From assembly GCF_031656915.1 (NCBI RefSeq), contig NZ_CP134227.1, positions 434,001-498,000 on the forward strand: a stretch of 64,000 nucleotides of DNA, written 5' to 3'. A program made the position numbers and the translations under genes. Of this stretch, positions 1-10,143 are shown in pieces. The notes beneath the pieces were generated by a model. The model ran no database searches, was not told where the DNA came from, and saw nothing but the letters and a program-made list of their open reading frames with translations. Each line of letters opens with the position of its first letter. The first letter of the stretch is position 1. The DNA is from Nocardioides marmorisolisilvae (GTDB taxonomy: Bacteria; Actinomycetota; Actinomycetes; Propionibacteriales; Nocardioidaceae).

Positions 1-665
1 ATCGGGTCGAGGCCCACTGCGCGTGCAGCGGCCGCCTGGGCCGGGTAGATCGGGTGCTGCGGAAACGTGAGCACGGCTCCGAGCGCGGCACCTGGCGGGA
101 CCGCCACGACGAGGTAGAGGACGGCTTGCAGCCCGGTCAGGCGCCGCGGAGAGTCGCCCAGCAGGTGCCACCAGAACCACCACGCGGTGAGCAGGAAGGT
201 GGCGTGCTCGCTCAGATGCACCAGCTCGTTGCGCACCGCGAGGTCGTAGGCGGCCGGCAGGTGCCAGGCCCACATCGAGCCGATGTGCAGCAGCCAGGCC
301 AGTGGGGCCGCCAGCAGCAGCCCGGACGGAAGGTGGTGCGCGACCTTCACCACCGGACGACGGACCCCGGCCGGCAGCCCGGCGAGCAGTACCCGGCCCG
401 GAGAGGACCAGGCCAGCAGCGGGCCGCAGACCATGATCAGGACGACGTGCTGGAGCATGTGGGTCCACAGCCGCTCCTCGAGGAGCTCGCCGAGTGGTGA
501 GCCTGCCACCAGCACCAGCACGGCCACCGCGGTGGCCAGCGCCCACGGCCTGCCGCGCTGGGCTCGCCGGCCCTGGGCATGCCGGCGGAACCGGACGAGG
601 CCGCGCAGGTAGCAGACCCACAGCACGAGCGACCCGGCCAGCAGCACGACCTCGACGATCCGCAT
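1..665 (-). CDS. ctaG: Cytochrome c oxidase assembly protein, CtaG (caa3 type), 3' end cut off by the window
   Basis: The reading frame on the minus strand starts with ATG at 665, overlapping the TGA of the upstream gene (TGATG), and stays open for 221 codons to the window edge, so the C-terminus is missing. It encodes a polytopic membrane protein with the caa3_CtaG pattern: a WTHMLQHV motif (His69, His73), MWAWHLPAAYD (His135) and LVHLSEH (His150, His154), all within or beside hydrophobic segments. The family assists copper insertion or assembly of caa3-type oxidases. It is the last visible gene of the oxidase operon, which fits that role. The histidine pattern makes the family call strong; the length cannot be judged. 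Confidence 0.88.
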   Translation of the reverse strand, partial: MRIVEVVLLAGSLVLWVCYLRGLVRFRRHAQGRRAQRGRPWALATAVAVLVLVAGSPLGELLEERLWTHMLQHVVLIMVCGPLLAWSSPGRVLLAGLPAGVRRPVVKVAHHLPSGLLLAAPLAWLLHIGSMWAWHLPAAYDLAVRNELVHLSEHATFLLTAWWFWWHLLGDSPRRLTGLQAVLYLVVAVPPGAALGAVLTFPQHPIYPAQAAAARAVGLDP

Positions 666-1036
666 CAGCACGGCTCCACCACCAGCAGCCCGATCGCGCC
701 GGCCGTGATCGCGACCAGCGCCATCACGTCGAGGAAGAGCCCCATGACCAGCATCAGCCCGGTCCGGCCGGCGGCGAGGACGTCAGGGTCGAGGGCCCGC
801 AGCCGGCGCCGTACGGCGAGGTTGGTGATCACCGCGGCGAGCGCGAGCAGCCACGGCAGCACCGTCGCTCCGGCCTCCACCCAGCCCGCGGTGGCACCGC
901 GGCCCGCTCGCTGGAGGATGTTGCCGTCCAGCGAGCCGTAGCAGGACACCTCGGCGACGCTCCAGGCGATGCCCAGGTGCAGGGCCCACGCGAGCACGCC
1001 GCCCCCAGTGGCGAACCAGATCATCCACGCCTTCAT
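665..1036 (-). CDS. Small membrane protein of the cytochrome oxidase operon, function unknown
   Basis: A 123-residue protein with about three hydrophobic segments (residues 5-25, 50-75 and 85-118). I do not recognise a family. The start at 1036 (MKAWM) is preceded by GGCGATCGGG and lies 10 bp after the subunit III stop; longer upstream starts would run into that gene. It sits between ctaE and ctaG in one operon with no gaps, so a role as accessory subunit or assembly factor of the oxidase is a context-based inference. It has one conserved-looking VSCYGS stretch near residue 31 but no clear metal motif. Confidence 0.7.
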   Translation of the reverse strand: MKAWMIWFATGGGVLAWALHLGIAWSVAEVSCYGSLDGNILQRAGRGATAGWVEAGATVLPWLLALAAVITNLAVRRRLRALDPDVLAAGRTGLMLVMGLFLDVMALVAITAGAIGLLVVEPC

Positions 1037-1046
1037 CCCGATCGCC

Positions 1047-1688
1047 TCACACGTGCGGAGAGATGTAGACGGTGAGGTAGACCGCGACGGCGAGCACCGA
1101 CAGGAAGTACCAGTACATCGCCACGACGGCACCGGCCCCACCCTGCGCCCTCCGCGGGCCGCGGAGCAGGGAGCCCAGCGCCAGCAGGCCGAGCATCAGG
1201 ACGCCGAGGATCACGTGTACGGCGTGCAGACCGGTGATGGTGTACAGCATCGAGCCGTAGGCGTCCTTGCTCATCGTCGACGCCGGCCACTCCTCGGTCC
1301 AGTCGATCCACTGCAGGACGACGAAGGCGATCCCGCCCAGCGCTGCCACGAGGGTCAGCAGGGCGGTGCCACGGGGTCGGCGGCGCGCGCTGCGCACGGA
1401 GAGGAACATCGGCACGCAGCTGAGCAGCAGGATGCCGGTGCCGATGGACGAGACCAGCAGGTGCGGCGGCTTGTCCCCGGTGGGCGGCCACGGACCCTGG
1501 TGGCCGAACCGCAGGTAGAAGTAGCTCGCCAGGAAGGCGGCGAACATGGCGGCCTCCGTCGCGATGAACAGCGCCATCGCCCACCAGCCCGTCGTCCGGC
1601 CGACAGGGGCCTCCGGCACCACGGTCGGTGTCCGGCGGGCACTGGCCTCGGTGCTGTCCAGGCTGTCCAGGCTGTCAAGGCTCGTCAT
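1047..1688 (-). CDS. ctaE: Cytochrome c oxidase subunit III
   Basis: 213 residues, the short five-helix form of subunit III found in many bacterial caa3 oxidases. The first helix has the family's FIATEAAMFAAFLASYFYLR sequence. The start ATG at 1688 overlaps the ctaD stop (ATGA), which indicates translational coupling; a longer frame upstream is inside ctaD. The N-terminus carries three copies of Leu-Asp-Ser, from a 9-bp tandem repeat at about 1657-1683. The protein belongs to the membrane oxidase complex and stabilises subunit I; it carries no redox centre. Confidence 0.93.
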   Translation of the reverse strand: MTSLDSLDSLDSTEASARRTPTVVPEAPVGRTTGWWAMALFIATEAAMFAAFLASYFYLRFGHQGPWPPTGDKPPHLLVSSIGTGILLLSCVPMFLSVRSARRRPRGTALLTLVAALGGIAFVVLQWIDWTEEWPASTMSKDAYGSMLYTITGLHAVHVILGVLMLGLLALGSLLRGPRRAQGGAGAVVAMYWYFLSVLAVAVYLTVYISPHV

Positions 1689-3706
1689 GGCGCGACCGTC
1701 CTCGTGGCTTCCCGGCGAGGTCGCGGGAGGTCGTGGATCGACTCGGGCTCGTCGATCTCGGGCCGCTGCCACATCCACCAGCCGATGGTCGCGGCCATCA
1801 GGGCGAAGGAGACGCCGGCCGCGACGTACCAGCCGACCAACAGCAGCACTACGCTGCCGGTGAGGAAGATCGCCACGATCAGGGGCTGCATGGTCTCGCC
1901 CGGCATCGCCATGATCCGCTCGATGCGGCCGTCGAGCTCGCTGGTGCGCAGCGCCTGGTGGTGGTCGGTCATCGTGCGTTCCGGATCGTCACGGTGGTCG
2001 ATGATCGACTGCGTCGAATCGCCGTCCCAGAGCGGATTCAGGCTGTGCACGGTGGGAACCACCGGGAAGTTGTACGGCTTGGGCGGCGAGCCGGTGCTCC
2101 ACTCGAGGGTGTTCGCCTCCCATGGGTCGTCCGGCGCCCGACGTCCGTGCAGCAGGCTCTGCGCGAACACCAGGAGGGTGACCACGAAGCCGGCACCGAG
2201 CAGGTAGGACCCCAGCGTGGACAGCAGATTCCACAGCGTCCACCCGTCGTCGGGACTGTAGGTGTAGATGCGTCGCGGCATGCCCAGCAGACCGGAGATG
2301 TGCATCGGGAAGAAGGTGAGGTTGAGACCGGCGAAGACCAGCACGAAGCTCCAGATCCCACCCACGTTGCTGACCATCCGGCCGGTCATCTTCGGCCACC
2401 AGTAGAAGAGGCCGCCCAGCATGGGCAGCACGGCGCCGCCGAACAGCACATAGTGGAAGTGGGCGACCACGAAGTAGGAGTCGGTCACCTGCTGGTCGAA
2501 GGTGACCACGGCGAACATCACCCCGGTCACGCCGCCCATCACGAATGCCACGATGAAGCCGATGGCGTAGAGCATCGCGGGCGTGACGCTCACCCGCCCT
2601 CGCCACATCGTGCCGATCCAGGCGAACATCTGGATGCCCGCCGGGATGCTGATCGTCAGGGTTGCCGCCGAGAAGAACGTCAGGGAGACGTCGGACAGCC
2701 CGACGGCGAACATGTGGTGCACCCAGACGCCGAAGGAGATGATGCCGGTGCCCACGGTCGCCAGGACGACGTACGGATAGGCGAGGATCGGTCGCCGGGC
2801 GAACACCGGGATGATCGTCGAGACGATCCCCATCGCCGGCAGCACGATGATGTAGACATCGGGGTGACCGAAGAGCCAGAACAGGTGCTGCCAGAGCACC
2901 GCGTCGCCACCATGGTTCGGGTCGAAGAACCGCGCGCCGAAGCGACGGTCCAAGAACAGCATCAGGTTCGCGGTGTCCAGGGGCGGCAGCGCAAACACCA
3001 GCATCACCGACTGCGTCAGGATCGCCCACACGAACAGCGGCATCCGGTTCAGCGACATGCCCGGCGCACGCATCTTCAAGGTGGTGACGATCAGGTTGAT
3101 CGACCCGATGGTGGTGGAGACGGCCAGGAAGAGCAGCCCGAGCGAGTAGAAGTCGAGGTTGAGCTCGGGGGAGTACTCGTTGCTCAACGGCACATAGGCG
3201 AACCAGCCCGCATTCGGAGCCATGCCGAGCGGCAGGCTGGTGAACATGAAGATCCCCGAGAACAGGAAGATCCAGTAGCTCAGCGCATTCAGCCGCGGGA
3301 AGGCCATGTCGCGCGTGCCGATCATCAGTGGCAGGACGAAGTTGCCGAAGCCGGCGTTCATCGGCGTCGCGAAGAAGAAGATCATCGCGGTGCCGTGCAG
3401 GCTGAAGAGCTCGTCGTAGAGTCCGGGGCTGACCACGCCGTTGTCCGGCTGACCGAGCTGGGTGCGCATCACCAGCGCCTCGGCCCCGGCCAGCATGAAG
3501 AAGACGGTGGCCGTGACCAGGTAGCGCCTGCCGATGCGCTTGTGGTTGACGGTGGTCAGGAAGCCCTTGAGTCCAGGCTCCTCCTCCCACTGCGCATCAA
3601 GGGCCGCGCCGACCGCAGCCTCGGCGACGGCGCGCTCGGGGCGGACACCCTCGCGCACCCGCCGGGCCGTGGCCGGGGGGACGTCGCTCGCGTCGATGGT
3701 CGTCAT
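1685..3706 (-). CDS. ctaD: Cytochrome c oxidase subunit I with a C-terminal two-helix extension
   Basis: 673 residues, longer than the usual 530-580. It holds the heme-copper core: heme a ligand His104 (SLHGTAM) and His418, CuB ligands His281, His330 and His331, the crosslinking Tyr285, and heme a3 ligand His416. The tail after about residue 600 adds two hydrophobic helices (near MQPLIVAIFLTG and FALMAATIGWWMW), resembling a fused subunit IV. At the helix VI motif the sequence reads GHPDVY, where A1-type oxidases have GHPEVY; Asp283 thus replaces the D-channel glutamate. The gene follows ctaC by 4 bp and overlaps ctaE. It is the catalytic subunit reducing oxygen to water and pumping protons. 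Confidence 0.96.
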   Translation of the reverse strand: MTTIDASDVPPATARRVREGVRPERAVAEAAVGAALDAQWEEEPGLKGFLTTVNHKRIGRRYLVTATVFFMLAGAEALVMRTQLGQPDNGVVSPGLYDELFSLHGTAMIFFFATPMNAGFGNFVLPLMIGTRDMAFPRLNALSYWIFLFSGIFMFTSLPLGMAPNAGWFAYVPLSNEYSPELNLDFYSLGLLFLAVSTTIGSINLIVTTLKMRAPGMSLNRMPLFVWAILTQSVMLVFALPPLDTANLMLFLDRRFGARFFDPNHGGDAVLWQHLFWLFGHPDVYIIVLPAMGIVSTIIPVFARRPILAYPYVVLATVGTGIISFGVWVHHMFAVGLSDVSLTFFSAATLTISIPAGIQMFAWIGTMWRGRVSVTPAMLYAIGFIVAFVMGGVTGVMFAVVTFDQQVTDSYFVVAHFHYVLFGGAVLPMLGGLFYWWPKMTGRMVSNVGGIWSFVLVFAGLNLTFFPMHISGLLGMPRRIYTYSPDDGWTLWNLLSTLGSYLLGAGFVVTLLVFAQSLLHGRRAPDDPWEANTLEWSTGSPPKPYNFPVVPTVHSLNPLWDGDSTQSIIDHRDDPERTMTDHHQALRTSELDGRIERIMAMPGETMQPLIVAIFLTGSVVLLLVGWYVAAGVSFALMAATIGWWMWQRPEIDEPESIHDLPRPRREATRTVAP

Positions 3707-3710
3707 CGGG

Positions 3711-4730
3711 CTACTCCAGGCTCTCGAGATAGGTGACGACTGCGTGCAGATCGGCGGGGGACAGGCGCTGGGGCGGCATCCGGTTGCCGGGCTTCACCGC
3801 TTGGGAGTCGGCGACCCAGCCGGAGAGGTGGCCGATGTCGTTGGGAATGGCGCCGCCCGCGAGTCGGTCGCGGGTGGCCAGGTGCGTGAGGTCCGGTCCG
3901 ATCGTTCCCGCGGCCGACGTTCCCCGGATGGTGTGACAGGTCGCGCAGCTGCCGGTGGTGAAGACCTCCATCCCGCGGTGCTCCTCGGCGGTAGCGGGCG
4001 CGGTGGCGTCGTTGCTCTGGTCGGCCAGCCAGCTGCGGAACGAGTCCCGAGGCTGGGCGACCACCTCGAAGCCCATGTGCGCATGCTGGAGCCCGCAGTA
4101 CTCCGCGCACTCGCCTTGGAAGCGGCCGACGCGGTCGACGGTCACCCAGGTCTGGTTGATGCGGTGCGGGAAGACATCCATCTTCGGCATGATCTTCGGG
4201 ACCCAGAAGCTGTGGATCACGTCGTCACTGCGCAGCCGCAGCTCGATCGGTGTTCCGACCGGCACGTGCAGCTCGTTGGCGGTCACGGCGCGGGTGCCGT
4301 CGTACCGGAACTCCCACCACCAGCGGTGGCCGATCACATCGACGGTCATGGCCGGGTGCTCCGCGGGGCTCGACGTCTTCACCAGATCGGTGACGCTCAG
4401 CGCGAAGGTCGCGGCGAAGACGATGCCCGGGATGATCACTCCGAGCACCAGGACGTACCGCTTCCCGTCGCCCTGCTTCACCTCTGGGTTGCGGCCGCGG
4501 CGCCGGAACACCACGGCGAGCAGCGTCATCGCGATCACCACGAGGCAGACGAACGCGGCGACGGCGAAGAGCAGCCACCACGACTCGGCCGCGATCGAGG
4601 CCTTGGGGCCTTCGGGCTGCAGCGTCGAGGGGGAGCGGTGCTCACAGCCGGAGAGAGCAGACACCGCAACAGTCAGCCCGATGAGTACGGCAGCACGGCG
4701 TCCACCGCTGCGGTGGCCGCGCTGGCGCAT
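3711..4730 (-). CDS. ctaC: Cytochrome c oxidase subunit II fused to cytochrome c (caa3 type)
   Basis: 339 residues. A lipoprotein signal ends at LSGC (Cys29); two helices follow (about 48-75 and 92-115). The cupredoxin domain has the CuA ligands His173, Cys208, Glu210, Cys212, His216 and Met219. The C-terminal domain (about 245-339) is a c-type cytochrome with CATCH at 262-266 and a likely axial Met318 (NRMPP). This makes the enzyme a caa3 oxidase that carries its own c heme outside the membrane. The start ATG at 4730 is chosen because GAGGAGG stands 5-11 bases upstream; the longer open frame extends into the divergent promoter region. First gene of the oxidase operon. Confidence 0.95.
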   Translation of the reverse strand: MRQRGHRSGGRRAAVLIGLTVAVSALSGCEHRSPSTLQPEGPKASIAAESWWLLFAVAAFVCLVVIAMTLLAVVFRRRGRNPEVKQGDGKRYVLVLGVIIPGIVFAATFALSVTDLVKTSSPAEHPAMTVDVIGHRWWWEFRYDGTRAVTANELHVPVGTPIELRLRSDDVIHSFWVPKIMPKMDVFPHRINQTWVTVDRVGRFQGECAEYCGLQHAHMGFEVVAQPRDSFRSWLADQSNDATAPATAEEHRGMEVFTTGSCATCHTIRGTSAAGTIGPDLTHLATRDRLAGGAIPNDIGHLSGWVADSQAVKPGNRMPPQRLSPADLHAVVTYLESLE

Positions 4731-4860
4731 GCGTCCTCCTCGTCGAAGTCGTGACCAACCCCGAATCGGGCCCGGGGCAACCTCCGCCGCTCGTCGGGTG
4801 CGGGAGGCGTACCCGGGGGTCCGGCGGGCAAACGGAGGGGGAGATTGGACGAACACTCCT

Positions 4861-4899
4861 TCCGATTGCGCCCTCCGATTACGCCTTCCGATTGCGCAC
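4861..4899. repeat. Three tandem 13-bp repeats between the oxidase and ccm operons
   Basis: TCCGATTGCGC at 4861-4871, TCCGATTACGC at 4874-4884 and TCCGATTGCGC at 4887-4897 recur with a period of exactly 13 bp. They lie in the 226-bp divergent intergenic region, 131 bp from the ctaC start and 58 bp from the ccmC start. Regular short direct repeats between divergent respiratory operons suggest binding sites for a regulator. The protein that would bind them is not identifiable from the window. Confidence 0.6.
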
Positions 4900-4956
4900 C
4901 GACGAAGTGGGTACGGCGACCGGAGTTCCTGTGGCCCGCACCCCGAGGAGGCACCC

Positions 4957-5799
4957 ATGCGATCCCTCGACCCCGACTCCGTTCCGTCCCGCGCGGGAGG
5001 TAGCAGCACCGGAGGGGACGGCGCCGTTCATCGAGGGGTCCGGCCCGACATGCTTCTCGGCGCTGCCGTGCTGCTCTGCGGTGCGGCAGCTCTCGTGCTC
5101 GGCCTGGTGGTCGCGCCTCCCGACTCCGTCCAGGGGAACGCCCAACGGCTGATGTACGTGCACGTGCCGAGTGCCTGGACCGGCTTCCTCGCGGTCGGGC
5201 TGATGGCGCTGGCGAGCCTGATGGTGGTCCTGGTCGGCAGTGCCCGATGGGACCGGGTGGCACGGGCCGCCGCGGAGCTGGGCACGGTCGCGATGGCGCT
5301 GGCGTTCGTCGAGGGCAGCGTCTGGGGACAGCGTGCCTGGGGTGTCTGGTGGACCTGGGATCCACGACTGGTGACCACCGCGGTCCTCGTGGTCAGCCTG
5401 ATCGGCCTGCTCGCGTTCCGCGGCTTCTCCGGGAACGACCAGCGCGCCCGCCGTCGTACGGCGGTCCTGGGGCTGGTGATCTCCCTGGAGGTGCCCGTGG
5501 TGCATCTCTCCGTGCTCTGGTGGCGCAGCATCCACCAGCCGCCGACCCTGCTGCGGCCGTCCCTGTCGGATCCGATCGACCACACCATGCTGCTTGCGCT
5601 CGCCGTCAGCATGCTGACGTTCACGCTCGCGGGCATCTGGTGGCTGCGCCGTCGCTACCACCAGCTGACCGTGCGTCAGGAGCAGGTCGCCACCGGAGTC
5701 GCACGGCTGCGTGTCCTCGCGCAACGGTGCATCCCTGCAGGTTCGGCGACCGAGGACGCCGTCCGCAACGACGTCGCTGCATCCGGGGGCGAGCGCTGA
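4957..5799 (+). CDS. ccmC: Heme exporter/handling protein CcmC
   Basis: 280 residues with six hydrophobic helices. It shows the CcmC signature: MYVHVPSAW (His69), a tryptophan-rich WGVWWTWDPRLVTT loop (about 128-141) and a second VVHLSVLWWRSIHQ segment with histidines. In System I maturation CcmC loads heme from the membrane onto CcmE on the outer face. The start ATG at 4957 has GAGGAG 7 bases upstream; the open frame reaches much further 5' but that part is antisense to ctaC. First gene of the ccm operon, with the stop overlapping the next start (TGATG). Confidence 0.93.
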   Translation: MRSLDPDSVPSRAGGSSTGGDGAVHRGVRPDMLLGAAVLLCGAAALVLGLVVAPPDSVQGNAQRLMYVHVPSAWTGFLAVGLMALASLMVVLVGSARWDRVARAAAELGTVAMALAFVEGSVWGQRAWGVWWTWDPRLVTTAVLVVSLIGLLAFRGFSGNDQRARRRTAVLGLVISLEVPVVHLSVLWWRSIHQPPTLLRPSLSDPIDHTMLLALAVSMLTFTLAGIWWLRRRYHQLTVRQEQVATGVARLRVLAQRCIPAGSATEDAVRNDVAASGGER

Positions 5800-5897
5800 T
5801 GGGTGGCTGGGCGACCGTCGGCCTGGGCTACGGACTGTGTGCTCTCGTGTGGCTCGCGATGTGGGTCGTGAGCCTGCGTCGGGCGGGCCGGCGGTGA
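5799..5897 (+). CDS. ccmD: CcmD-like small membrane protein
   Basis: A 32-residue protein starting with ATG at 5799, which overlaps the ccmC stop, and ending at 5897, where it overlaps the ccmE start. It has one hydrophobic helix (ATVGLGYGLCALVWLAMWVV) followed by a basic tail (SLRRAGRR). Size, topology and position between ccmC and ccmE match CcmD, which releases holo-CcmE from the CcmABCD complex. The sequence is too short for an identity call on its own, so the name rests on context. Confidence 0.8.
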   Translation: MGGWATVGLGYGLCALVWLAMWVVSLRRAGRR

Positions 5898-6289
5898 GGC
5901 GTCGGCGGCGCCTGCCGCTGCTGGTGGTGGTGATCGCGGTCCTGGCCGCGGCGGGCCTGCTCAGTGCGGCCGCGATGCAGGGCACCTTCGACTACTACCG
6001 CACCCCGTCGGAGCTGGACGCCAACGCAGTCAGCTCCCAGCAGTCGGTGCGCCTGGGCGGGATGGTCGAGCCGGGCAGCGTGCACCACCACGGGGCCGAG
6101 GTGCGCTTCGTCCTCACCGACGGCGCCCACGACGTGGTGGTCGTGTCGCACGGGACCCCGCCCAGCACCTTCCGCGGCGGCCAGGGCGCGGTGGTGATCG
6201 GGCACTACATCGACGGCAAGGTCTTCCGAGCCGACTCGGTCGAGGTCCGGCACTCCAACCAGTACCGCGCAGCGGGCGACTCCGGCTGA
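5894..6289 (+). CDS. ccmE: Heme chaperone CcmE
   Basis: 131 residues, starting with GTG at 5894 inside the ccmD stop region. An N-terminal helix (about 8-28) anchors an outer beta-barrel domain. The sequence has the family landmarks FDYYRTPSEL and, at the end, VRHSNQY, which supplies the HxxxY heme-attachment motif; the histidine would hold heme covalently. Some actinobacterial and archaeal homologues use cysteine here, so the histidine form is worth recording. Receives heme through CcmC and hands it to CcmF/CcmH for attachment to apocytochromes. Confidence 0.93.
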   Translation: MRRRRRLPLLVVVIAVLAAAGLLSAAAMQGTFDYYRTPSELDANAVSSQQSVRLGGMVEPGSVHHHGAEVRFVLTDGAHDVVVVSHGTPPSTFRGGQGAVVIGHYIDGKVFRADSVEVRHSNQYRAAGDSG

Positions 6290-6302
6290 CGGCGGGCGCG
6301 AC

Positions 6303-8308
<2,006 letters not shown>

Positions 8309-8312
<4 letters not shown>

Positions 8313-8842
8313 GCGCGCAGCGCTGGGGGATCGTCGGGGTGCTGATGTTGGTGGTCGCGCTCGTGGTCGGGCTGGGCGTGGCGATGGACCGGCACCCCAG
8401 CGAGGCCGCCGGTGCGTCGATGCAGGGCCGTCCGGCGCCCGAGCTGCGTGGGACGACCCTCGACGGAAAGGCGTTCCGGCTACGACCGGGCCACGTGACG
8501 ATCGTGAACGTCTGGGCGTCGTGGTGCGCTCCCTGCCGGCAGGAGCTCCCGACGCTGGCTGCCCTCGCCCGCAGCTGGCGCTCGCGTGGGGTGCGGCTGG
8601 TGACGATCGACACCCGCGACGGGCCGGCGGCAGCCCGCTCCCTGCTGGCCGAGGTGCACGCCCGCGGGATCCTCGCCGTGCGCGATCCGCACGGACGGCT
8701 CGCGGTGGACTGGGGAGCCACGGGAGTGCCCGAGACGGTCGTGCTGGACGCCCGGGGCGTCGTCCGCGCTCGCTGGCTCGGCGCGATCAGCAGGGAGTGG
8801 CTCGACGGGAAGCTCAAGGCAGTGGCGGGTGAGGGATCGTGA
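8309..8842 (+). CDS. ccmG: Thiol-disulfide oxidoreductase CcmG/DsbE
   Basis: 177 residues starting with GTG at 8309 within the ccmF stop (GTGA). One N-terminal signal anchor (about 6-26) precedes an outward-facing thioredoxin domain with the active site WCAPC (Cys73, Cys76) in VNVWASWCAPCRQELP and a cis-proline region TGVPET. In cytochrome c maturation it keeps the cysteines of the apocytochrome CXXCH reduced, working with CcmH. It overlaps ccmH by four bases. Confidence 0.92.
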
Positions 8843-9675
8843 GGGGTGTCGTCCGCCGATTCGCACCCGGGCTTGGCCTGGTCGTCTCCCTCGTCGCCCT
8901 CGTTGCTGCCGTGATCCTCGGAGTGCAGCACGGTGCTCCGCGACCCTCGCTGGGGGAGCAGGTCGACCAGGTCGCAGCCACGTTGCGCTGCCCGACCTGC
9001 GAGGCGGAGTCGGTAGCGGCCTCCAATGCGCCGATCGCCCGCAGCATGCGCAGCGAGATCCGCGCCCAGCTGTCCGCCGGGCGCAGCCCCGACCAGATCC
9101 GGTCCTGGTTTCGGCAACGGTACGGCGAGCGGGTGCTGCTGATCCCGGACTCGGGGGGACCCGGCCTGGTCCTGTGGGTGGTCCCGGCTGCGGTCCTGCT
9201 CGGTGGTGTCGTCGTATGGCTGCTGGTCGCGCGACGACGGCGTCCGGTGCGTGGCGTCGCAGGACCACGGCCGTCCACCGCGGGCATCGCTCCCGTCCGG
9301 CTCGCGGTGGCGGGCTGTGCTTGCGTGGTGGTCGCCGTCGCGGTCCCGGTCCTGGTCAACGGCAGCGCGGCGACCCCCCGTGTGTCGGCGACGAGCGCCC
9401 CCGATGAGGCGACTGCACCGCTGAGTGCGGCGCAGCGCACGCGCACGGCTCTCGACCTGCTCGAGGAGGGGCACCCGCGAGCGGCGATCCCGCTGGTGCG
9501 CCGTACGGCGGCCTCGGCCGGCCCCCAGCGCGCCATGGCGATGCTGGTGCTCGGGCTGGCCGAGCGAGCCCTGCACCGCGAGGCCGCGCGGACGGAGCTG
9601 CGGTCCTTCCTGAGGCAGTTCCCGCATCACCCAGCCGCCGACCAGGTGCGACGACTGCTCCGGGAGGATCGATGA
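8839..9675 (+). CDS. ccmH: CcmH-type protein with a CcmI-like C-terminal region
   Basis: 278 residues. The N-terminal part has a membrane anchor (about 9-29) and the CcmH motif LRCPTC (Cys51, Cys54), then a helix-rich domain containing FRQRYGERVLL. A second helix (about 111-133) and a third near 150-170 follow. The C-terminal 80 residues (QRTRTALDLLEEGHPRAA onward) look like helical TPR-type repeats, as in CcmI. A single chain therefore appears to combine CcmH and CcmI, which present apocytochrome to CcmF. GTG start at 8839 overlaps ccmG. Confidence 0.88.
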   Translation: MRGVVRRFAPGLGLVVSLVALVAAVILGVQHGAPRPSLGEQVDQVAATLRCPTCEAESVAASNAPIARSMRSEIRAQLSAGRSPDQIRSWFRQRYGERVLLIPDSGGPGLVLWVVPAAVLLGGVVVWLLVARRRRPVRGVAGPRPSTAGIAPVRLAVAGCACVVVAVAVPVLVNGSAATPRVSATSAPDEATAPLSAAQRTRTALDLLEEGHPRAAIPLVRRTAASAGPQRAMAMLVLGLAERALHREAARTELRSFLRQFPHHPAADQVRRLLREDR

Positions 9676-10055
9676 GACGGGCGACCCGGTGGGCGACGGC
9701 TGCCCTCTGCGCCATCGTGCTGCTGGCCGCCTGCGGGGAGGTCGGTCCGTCGCCCTCGGGCGGTGACGTGGGAGCACCAGCCCCGACGCACCGGCTCAGG
9801 GTCGGCCTCACCGAGTGGGAGATCAATGTCTCGTCCGCCGAGGTGAAGCCCGGACGACTGCACCTGGTCGTCACCAACGCGGGCGCCACCGAGCACGACC
9901 TGGTCATCGTGACCGGGCACCGGCGCGTGCACCTCGCGCCGATCGCGCCGGGTCGCCAGCGCGCGCTCACGCTGCCGGTCGCAGGGTCGATCGACCTCTC
10001 CTCCCGGATGCCCGGGCAGCTGCGGCCGATGCACGCCGTCGTACGTGTGCGATGA
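9672..10055 (+). CDS. Cupredoxin-like lipoprotein
   Basis: 127 residues with a lipoprotein signal ending at LLAAC (Cys21). The rest is a small beta-rich domain whose LTEWEINVSSAEVKPGRLHLVVTN start and TEHDLVIV strand resemble cupredoxin folds. The normal C-terminal copper ligand set (Cys, His, Met in one loop) is not evident; a histidine is present in TEHD and another in PMHAVV. It is the last gene of the ccm operon and overlaps ccmH by four bases, so a role in electron transfer or copper supply to the caa3 oxidase is a reasonable guess. Confidence 0.68.
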   Translation: MRRATRWATAALCAIVLLAACGEVGPSPSGGDVGAPAPTHRLRVGLTEWEINVSSAEVKPGRLHLVVTNAGATEHDLVIVTGHRRVHLAPIAPGRQRALTLPVAGSIDLSSRMPGQLRPMHAVVRVR

Positions 10056-10143
10056 GGTCGCACACCGCATGGGCGTCACGGCGACGGGTACTTCTGGCGT
10101 CAGCATCGGACCGGCCGCGACGGCCGGGGAACAGGAGCCAGAG

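Noticed and set aside
54-1075. Plus-strand open frames at the left edge
   Set aside because: The minus strand encodes ctaG and a membrane protein with clear hydrophobic helices; the plus-strand translations are low-complexity shadows.
1628-3736. Open frame of 702 codons on the plus strand
   Set aside because: It is antisense to ctaD, whose heme and copper ligands are intact. The translation is low-complexity (His/Gln/Arg/Asp rich) as expected from the opposite strand of a GC-rich gene.
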